Source of the DNA: Beijerinckiaceae bacterium
GTDB lineage: Bacteria > Pseudomonadota > Alphaproteobacteria > Rhizobiales > Beijerinckiaceae
Assembly: GCA_030684835.1 (NCBI GenBank)
Contig: JAUXWZ010000196.1
Location: forward strand, 1 to 64,000
Length of the DNA: 64,000 nucleotides
Direction: 5' to 3'
Positions 58,529-64,000 of this stretch are shown here, piece by piece. Position 1 is the first letter of the stretch; each line of letters starts with the position of its first letter. The notes under the pieces are model-generated. The model did no database searches. It saw only the letters and a list, made by a program, of their open reading frames with translations, and was not told where the DNA came from. The position numbers and the translations under genes are program-made.

Positions 58529-59575
58529 ATGAGATACTTTCGTTTGCTCTATGCAACAGGGTTGAGCGCGCTCGCAATATCGACGGCCCCTCTTGGCGCG
58601 CAAGAGACGGACGCTTTCTACAAGGGACGCACAGTCACAATTATTGCTGGCTCTGCCGCAGGCGGCGGCATCGACATCTATGCGCGCCTTGTAGGGCGAC
58701 ATCTTGGAAGACATATTCCTGGCGCGCCCAATGTCATAGTCCAGAACATGCCCGGTGCGGGAAGCCTGGCTGCGGCGCGTCACATTTACTCTGTCGCGCC
58801 AAAGGACGGCTCGGCGCTCGGCGTCGTACTTTCAACGGCGCTCTTTGACCCATTGCTGACCGGCCAATCACTTGCAAACTACGATCCACGTACATTCAAC
58901 TACATCGGTAACGCACATGCAGATACATCCGTATGCATCGTGCGCCGGGACGCGCCGGTCCAGAGCTATGCCGAACTCGCCGATAAAGAATTGATTGTGG
59001 GCGGCACAGGCGCGGGAAGCGGACTGGTTGACTACCCGCTCCTGGAAAAACAATTGCTGGGCTCGAAGCTGAAGCTCGTGTCAGGCTACAAGGGCTCTGC
59101 TGATGTCAGCCTGGCCATCCAGCGCAATGAAGTTCAGGGCGTCTGCGGCTTGCTTTGGTCGAGCGCAAAGCAGCAGTTCCCGGATCTTTTTCAGAAGGAT
59201 GGCTTGCACAAGGTGCTCGTCCAGCAGGATGCGACACCCCTTCCCGAGCTTCAAAAGATGGGCGTGCCGTTGATCATGGAATATGCGCGCACCGAAGACC
59301 AAAAGCAGGCGCTCGTCGCCTACCTTTCCCGCTCAGCGGTCAATCGACCGTTCCTGATGCCACCGGGGGTGCCGCAACAACGCCTCGCCACAATGCGCAA
59401 GGCGTTCATGGACACGATGCACGATGCCGAACTCGTGGCTGAAGCCAAAAAGCAAAGACTTGGAGTGGACGCCAACACCGCCGAGGAAGCGCTCAGCCTC
59501 GTCAAGACGATCTACGCAACCCCGCCCCGTATCCTGGAAATCCTTCGGCGCGCACGCGAAAACGCGGGAGGATAA
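58529..59575 (+). CDS. TctC-type periplasmic solute-binding protein
   Basis: A 348-residue Bug/TctC receptor. The signal is cut near residue 24; FYKGRTVTIIAGSAAGGGID is the conserved start with its ligand loop, and VIVQNMPGAGSLAAA the second. Such proteins feed organic acids to TctAB carriers, but no tctA or tctB is present in the window, so it is an orphan here. GGGGAGG lies before the ATG. Confidence 0.88.
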   Translation: MRYFRLLYATGLSALAISTAPLGAQETDAFYKGRTVTIIAGSAAGGGIDIYARLVGRHLGRHIPGAPNVIVQNMPGAGSLAAARHIYSVAPKDGSALGVVLSTALFDPLLTGQSLANYDPRTFNYIGNAHADTSVCIVRRDAPVQSYAELADKELIVGGTGAGSGLVDYPLLEKQLLGSKLKLVSGYKGSADVSLAIQRNEVQGVCGLLWSSAKQQFPDLFQKDGLHKVLVQQDATPLPELQKMGVPLIMEYARTEDQKQALVAYLSRSAVNRPFLMPPGVPQQRLATMRKAFMDTMHDAELVAEAKKQRLGVDANTAEEALSLVKTIYATPPRILEILRRARENAGG

Positions 59576-59640
59576 GCTGCTGACGTCTGTAGGTCGACGT
59601 CAGCATCCCATAACATGGCAGGCAAACGACGATAAATTAT

Positions 59641-59668
59641 GAGGCGGCGCCTTTGCCGGCGCCGCCTC
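59641..59668 (-). terminator. terminator after the GGDEF-EAL gene
   Basis: An 11-bp GC-rich stem (GAGGCGGCGCC/GGCGCCGCCTC) with a six-base loop; AT-rich tail in the leftward direction (ATAATTTAT). It may also end the tctC transcript. Confidence 0.6.
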
Positions 59669-59704
59669 AACGCGTCGCGTCACTTTCCAAAGCCGTGCAG
59701 GCGC

Positions 59705-62068
59705 TCAGCGCCGACCTGGGAAGACCAAGACGCCTTCATCGGCCGGAGCGCACTTGCGCAGCCACATCTCGAACTGATCAAACGGCATAGGCTTGCTGTA
59801 AAGAAATCCCTGCCCTGCCTCGCAATCGTTCGCGAGCAAGAATTGCTGTTGAGCGGGCGTTTCAATTCCCTCGGCAAGAACCTTTATATTAAGAACTTTT
59901 GCGATCCCAATTATCGCCATAACGATGGAGCATGCATGGCTGTCTGTCGGCAAGCCCGACACAAAGCTGCGATCTATCTTTAGTGTGTCGATGGGGAAGC
60001 GGCCAAGATTTTCGAGGCTTGAGTAGCCCGTTCCGAAATCGTCCAATGCGATAGTCACGCCGATTTTTTTAAGCCTATTTAGACGCTCGACCACAATCTC
60101 AGGCTGATCGACAATCATGCTTTCGGTAATTTCCAATTCCAGCATTTTCGCTGGTAATCCGGCCGCCCGGAGCGCACGCCTCGCGACGTCAGCAAGATCA
60201 ACTTGTCCGAATTGAAGGGCTGATATGTTCACAGCAACTGAAAAGCTGCTCCAACCCGCAAGCATTAGTTTGCGGCAATCAATGCACGCCTGCGTTAGCA
60301 CCCATGCTCCCATGGGAATGATGAGGCCGGTCTCCTCAGCCAACGGGATGAATTCTTGGGGTGAAATCAGGCCGCGGGTGGGATGGCGCCAACGCACTAG
60401 CGCTTCCATTCCAATAGGTCGGTTCGTTGAGAGGTCGAGCTTGGGATGATAAAAGATTTCAAGCTGCTTTTCATCAATCGCTTTGGCAAACTCTGCGCGC
60501 ATCGCCAGGCGGTTCGCGATTGATATATGCATGTCGGGGGTGAAGACGTGCGGAAGGCCCTGTCGCTCAACTTTTGAACACGCCATGGCGGCGTCAGCGC
60601 AGCGCATGAGATCCGAAAAGCTCCTGGCATGCTGGGGGAAAAGGCTGATCCCAATGCTGACAGTGAGCGCTATTGGGCGACCTTCAATGATGGGCAGAGC
60701 TTCAATAGCGAGGCGAATTTCTTCTGCAACCAGGACAGCGTGTGTCTCCGCGTTTCCAGCTGTGCGGAACATGGCCACAAACTCATCGCCGCCGATACGA
60801 GCAACCTGCCCGATGGACTCCATCATGGGCGATATTACGCGCGCAACAGCCTTAAGGACCTCGTCGCCGGCAGAGTGTCCTCTGATAGCGTTGATATTGG
60901 CGAGTCCATCAAGATCGATAAACAGGCAAGCAACCTCGAAGCCGATAACATCGGCTCTCTGCAGCTCTATCGTTTCGAGTTCCTCAAATGCCGCGCGATT
61001 TGGAAGGCCGGTCAGGGGATCGTACTTTGCAAGCCGGTGAAGCTTGGCCTCATTCGCGCGCAAAAGTGCTTGCGCCTTGTCTTTTCTGAAAAATAGGAAC
61101 GCTAAAGCAAGACTGAAAAGCAAAATAACAAGAGTGCTTTTTTGGGCTTGGAGCTTCAGTGCTGTACTTATCTGCATGGCCTGTTTCGCGTCTGGTGCAA
61201 AGTCTACACCGGCCATTGCGATCAGCGGGTAATTGGAGACTGTCCGATACGAGATGTAGGTCGAAGACTTCCCTTCCGCGTAATGATCGAGATAGGAGCC
61301 GTGAACGTTCATGGCTTGCATTACATTAACTTTAGATTTCGCTACGAAATCCCGGGCAAACGCGCTAACGCTATTGCCTGCAGCCCTCATGACGCCATCG
61401 GTACCCACCAACGCCTTGTAATCCCGGCCTTGTGTGCGTAGTTCGTCGAAGCCCGTCACCAATGCTTTGGCCTTCAGCCGAACGAGGATTACTCCTTCCA
61501 CCGCGTCATTCGATGAGGGGAAACGCCTTGCCACAGGGATCAAAGACTGATCGGACGTTTGCGTAGACGTCGGCGCTCCAACGACTAGGTGTCCCGATAA
61601 GCTTTTTACAGCCTCGCGGAAGTAATCGCGATGAGCGTGGTTAGAACCTGGCGAAGCAATATTGGTGGAGGTGACCATATCGCCGTTCGAATCCAGCACA
61701 TCGAGACTATGGATGAGCCCATTATCCAGAATTTGCGACTGACGTATCAGTCTCGTCGCCGCATCCGGCGTGTCTCCGTTCAGTGATGAAACCGCGAGAA
61801 GCATGACGTTGTCGACAGCTTCGAGGGTGCGAATGACATAATGCTCAAACGATTTTACGCTCGCATCGGCGCGCTCCGAGGCACGCATGACGGCGGCCTC
61901 TTTTTCAGCGGCTATTCGCGCCCCAACGAAGGCCCAGACGCCCACGATGAGACAAAGGGCTCCAACTGCGAGAAGCGCATACGGTACTGAGGTTTTTAGA
62001 TTTACCCACAGTGTGCCCGGACGTTCTTCATCAGGTTTATCGCGCGTCACGTCCGAATTCATGGGCAT
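59705..62068 (-). CDS. membrane sensor with GGDEF and EAL domains
   Basis: Makes or degrades cyclic di-GMP. The 787-residue protein has helices near 28-52 and 315-330 enclosing a periplasmic Cache-like sensor (HRDYFREAVKS, SSTYISYRTV), then GGDEF with DLDGLANINA and IGGDEFVAMF, and EAL with MEALVRWRHP, AVNISALQF, ELEITES, LDDFGTGYSS, KIDRSFV and AEGIET. Both active sites look complete, so either activity is possible. The ATG at 62068 follows AGGAC. Confidence 0.93.
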   Translation of the reverse strand: MPMNSDVTRDKPDEERPGTLWVNLKTSVPYALLAVGALCLIVGVWAFVGARIAAEKEAAVMRASERADASVKSFEHYVIRTLEAVDNVMLLAVSSLNGDTPDAATRLIRQSQILDNGLIHSLDVLDSNGDMVTSTNIASPGSNHAHRDYFREAVKSLSGHLVVGAPTSTQTSDQSLIPVARRFPSSNDAVEGVILVRLKAKALVTGFDELRTQGRDYKALVGTDGVMRAAGNSVSAFARDFVAKSKVNVMQAMNVHGSYLDHYAEGKSSTYISYRTVSNYPLIAMAGVDFAPDAKQAMQISTALKLQAQKSTLVILLFSLALAFLFFRKDKAQALLRANEAKLHRLAKYDPLTGLPNRAAFEELETIELQRADVIGFEVACLFIDLDGLANINAIRGHSAGDEVLKAVARVISPMMESIGQVARIGGDEFVAMFRTAGNAETHAVLVAEEIRLAIEALPIIEGRPIALTVSIGISLFPQHARSFSDLMRCADAAMACSKVERQGLPHVFTPDMHISIANRLAMRAEFAKAIDEKQLEIFYHPKLDLSTNRPIGMEALVRWRHPTRGLISPQEFIPLAEETGLIIPMGAWVLTQACIDCRKLMLAGWSSFSVAVNISALQFGQVDLADVARRALRAAGLPAKMLELEITESMIVDQPEIVVERLNRLKKIGVTIALDDFGTGYSSLENLGRFPIDTLKIDRSFVSGLPTDSHACSIVMAIIGIAKVLNIKVLAEGIETPAQQQFLLANDCEAGQGFLYSKPMPFDQFEMWLRKCAPADEGVLVFPGRR

Positions 62069-62238
62069 TTGTGTCCTGCGGTCAATGTGACCAGACCGTC
62101 CCATGTCGTACCCTTGGCAACCTTTCAGATAAGTAAATTTTATTCCAACATTGAAGCTTAAGTGCCTGATATAACACACAGGCGTTAGCCCGAGCTTACG
62201 CAGTTACAGAACGGGCGTTTCTAAGCACGCCACCCTGT

Positions 62239-63174
62239 CTAGCGCGGCGCCCCGGCGCCAAGCGGAACTGTCAGCGTCAAATATCCGACATCCCCTTGTA
62301 GGCGGTTCTTGGCATTAAATTCACGCATCCACCGGGCGGATGCGTAAACGGGTCGTTGTCCAATTTGAAAGTTATAGGTCATGTTGGGGCCGACTGCAGA
62401 TACTTGACCCTTTAATGAGCCCTGCACCGCACCTACGCCGTTGTCGCCAGTCAATTGCTGATAGTGATATCCGGCGAGACCGGCAGAAAATGAAGCCGAT
62501 ACGTGATACATGACGGCCGCCTCGACGTGGAGCTCCGTCCCAGTCCTATATTTGGTCGCTGGATTATCACCGTTGAAAGTTACACCAGGCGAGAGGGAGA
62601 TTTCTATTTTTGATGCAGGATCAATCCACGTCACGGAGCCTGTAATATCACCGGCCCAGCGATTAAATCCGATATTGGCAATCCGGGTTTTCGAAAAATC
62701 ACCGATAGGGACGTTCACCATTCCGCTTAATTTGTAGTGGAATTGGCCGCTCTGCCAGGCAATGAAGGCAAGCGGCAAGGGATCTCCGATTGCCTTGGTG
62801 TCATTTGAAAAAAGAGTCCAGGCTCCAGGTCGAATCCCGGACGGATTCAAACCGGCGGCGACTCGCTGGTAGCCCATTGGGGCGTAAAGCCCCAATCCGA
62901 AAGTCCCGCCTAGGAACGTTGCGTCCGCCACCCACAAGAACGACAAAACCTCAAGCGCCGCATTCGCTTTCAGCTTCAGGGTGTCGCTACTTTCGCGTCC
63001 TGAGTAGAGGAATGTGAACGACGACCCATAAAAGCCCGGCGGCGGCGTGTATCCAGCCATCGAGGCCCTTACGCCCAGAAGGTATATGCTTTTCCGGTTC
63101 TCGGCGGCGGAAGCGTCAAAAGCGAGAGTGCAGAAGACTGCTATTGCGTAATTACGAATCGTTATGGCAGTCAT
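62239..63174 (-). CDS. outer-membrane transporter-like protein (SphA/MetA, COG4313 type)
   Basis: A 311-residue exported protein with a signal (cut near ASAAE at 24) and beta-barrel character. AGYTPPPGFYGSSFTFLYSG at the start and IANIGFNRWAGDITGSVTW, then GPNMTYNFQIGQRPVYASAR near the end match the COG4313 transporters often found with aromatic degradation genes. The start at 63174 is chosen for its signal; a longer frame reaches 63252. Confidence 0.8.
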   Translation of the reverse strand: MTAITIRNYAIAVFCTLAFDASAAENRKSIYLLGVRASMAGYTPPPGFYGSSFTFLYSGRESSDTLKLKANAALEVLSFLWVADATFLGGTFGLGLYAPMGYQRVAAGLNPSGIRPGAWTLFSNDTKAIGDPLPLAFIAWQSGQFHYKLSGMVNVPIGDFSKTRIANIGFNRWAGDITGSVTWIDPASKIEISLSPGVTFNGDNPATKYRTGTELHVEAAVMYHVSASFSAGLAGYHYQQLTGDNGVGAVQGSLKGQVSAVGPNMTYNFQIGQRPVYASARWMREFNAKNRLQGDVGYLTLTVPLGAGAPR

Positions 63175-63883
63175 CAAGCTATCTCTTTGCTTAGGGTAAT
63201 CGGACTGTACAGCGTGTCCAAGGGATAAGTGAACAGCTTTACTTAACGTCATCTAATTCGAATCATCTCTACTGATTAACGTAATCTTATGAAAGCGCAT
63301 CGTCCATCCAAAGAACTGCCTTCGCAGCTTGAGTATTGCACGCTTTCATGGGGTGCGAATGCGAGCGCCTATAACGTTCGTCTCGCGCCAGTATGGAAAA
63401 GAGGCGATTGCCTGCGATTTCTTCGACCGAGCGCGTTTTGTTGGTGGAGCGGTCATGATCTTTGGGGTGACCTATGGTTAACTGCAGATCTCAGATACCT
63501 TTGACGCCTGCGGATTCATTTCAGAAAACCTCAAATAGGCGATGCGCCGGCTGAAATGATACGCCACCAGCCTGCTGCATCGGTTCCACGGGATATTTTG
63601 AAATACGGACTACCGGGCGGCGCCTGACGATTTCAGACCCGCGTGTTGGAGATGTATCTGTTGATTGTTCACTCACTCGACGGCGTGAAACCTTGAGGTT
63701 CGCCCCGCGTGGAGGTGCGCTTTTCGTTACGCGACGCCTTTTGGACAGCGCAAAGCCGACTTCGCTGAGCCTCACGACGACGGGACGCCGAAGCGTCAAT
63801 CCTGTTGAAAGCTCTCATCGGCGGGCGACTTTCCTTGCGCAGCTTGCGTTTCCGGATCAAAGCTTGGCAATCAAACTGATGAG
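63175..63883. other. long gene-free stretch
   Basis: About 700 bases. Short frames on both strands (for example 63289-63504 rightward, 63521-63799 leftward) lack sites and family patterns. The leftward one is Arg-rich and may be remnant DNA of a lost element. Nothing firm can be called. Confidence 0.5.
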
Positions 63884-64000
63884 ATGAGTTTCAGAATGGC
63901 CGACGTCGTTGAATTGGATGAAGCTGCAAAAGTGAACAAGCGAGTTGCGCTTTTGATAGCGACCCTCGCGCTATGCCTCGCGCTTTCAGATCTTGGCGGC
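63884..64000 (+). CDS. DUF4337-like protein, N-terminal part (cut by window edge)
   Basis: Thirty-nine codons reach the right edge. MADVVELDEAAKVNKRVALL followed by IATLALCLALSDLGG matches the start of DUF4337 proteins: a charged lead then one hydrophobic helix. Either ATG at 63884 or 63896 may be used. The function of the family is unknown. Confidence 0.6.
   Translation, partial: MSFRMADVVELDEAAKVNKRVALLIATLALCLALSDLGG

Noticed and set aside
63289-63504. A 71-codon frame near the right end.
   Set aside because: No ribosome-binding site, no family pattern and unusual composition.

Overview
The window comes from a GC-rich alphaproteobacterium, most likely a member of the Hyphomicrobiales (Rhizobiales), possibly near Beijerinckiaceae or Methylocystaceae. 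This rests on gene order (glyA-nrdR-ribD-ribE-ribH-nusB-thiL; ldtP/ldtR/DUF6163; rpoZ-rsh-...-pdxJ-acpS-lepB-rnc-era), an aspartate-type HemB, Omp31-like beta-barrels and an aspartate/glutamate leucyltransferase. The genus cannot be fixed from sequence reading alone.

Layout. 1-3.5 kb: an IS630-type transposase cut by the left edge, NADP-type glutamate dehydrogenase, an MFS carrier and a group III truncated haemoglobin. 3.5-10.7 kb: thiamine salvage (thiM-thiE) converging on the riboflavin/nusB/thiL operon, then glyA. 10.9-14.2 kb: cell-wall block with an L,D-transpeptidase (LdtP type), its likely MarR-family regulator LdtR and a DUF6163 membrane protein. 14.3-21.6 kb: hemB, an M50 protease with CBS domains, a VanX-type dipeptidase, an RDD protein, bpt and parC. 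21.7-26 kb: a tandem duplication, omp1 - recO pseudogene - rsmD tail followed by omp2 - recO - rsmD. 26-28.7 kb: a pseudouridine synthase with a long nonapeptide-repeat tail, tadA and a DUF1328 protein. 34-52.6 kb: mostly housekeeping (era, rnc, lepB, acpS, pdxJ, an ABC exporter, rsh, rpoZ, NYN nuclease, family 5 UDG, exported SOD, smpB, dapA, lytic transglycosylase). 52.8-64 kb: tRNA-Ser(GCU) and a more accessory stretch: DUF1501/DUF1800, exported MsrA and MsrB, a secreted carboxymuconolactone-decarboxylase-like protein with an orphan TctC, a GGDEF-EAL enzyme, an outer-membrane protein and the start of a DUF4337 gene.

The most interesting unit is 30.1-34.0 kb. A four-gene operon matches the bufferin RiPP loci: a cysteine-containing DUF2282 precursor (BufA), a DUF692 metalloenzyme (BufB), a DUF2063 partner (BufC) and a DoxX protein (BufD). 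It is transcribed away from an ECF sigma factor with a DUF1109 (NrsF-type) membrane anti-sigma. I find the same promoter form, GTAAC[A/G]-N16-CG[A/T]A, before bufA, across the annotated 5' end of the sigma gene, and 24 kb away before msrB-msrA. The sequence therefore suggests one sigmaF-type regulon joining a copper-binding peptide pathway to exported methionine sulfoxide repair. The promoter over the sigma gene also argues that this protein starts at 32855, not 32783.

Start codons were re-chosen from ribosome-binding sites where the longest frame was implausible; TTG and GTG starts are common here.
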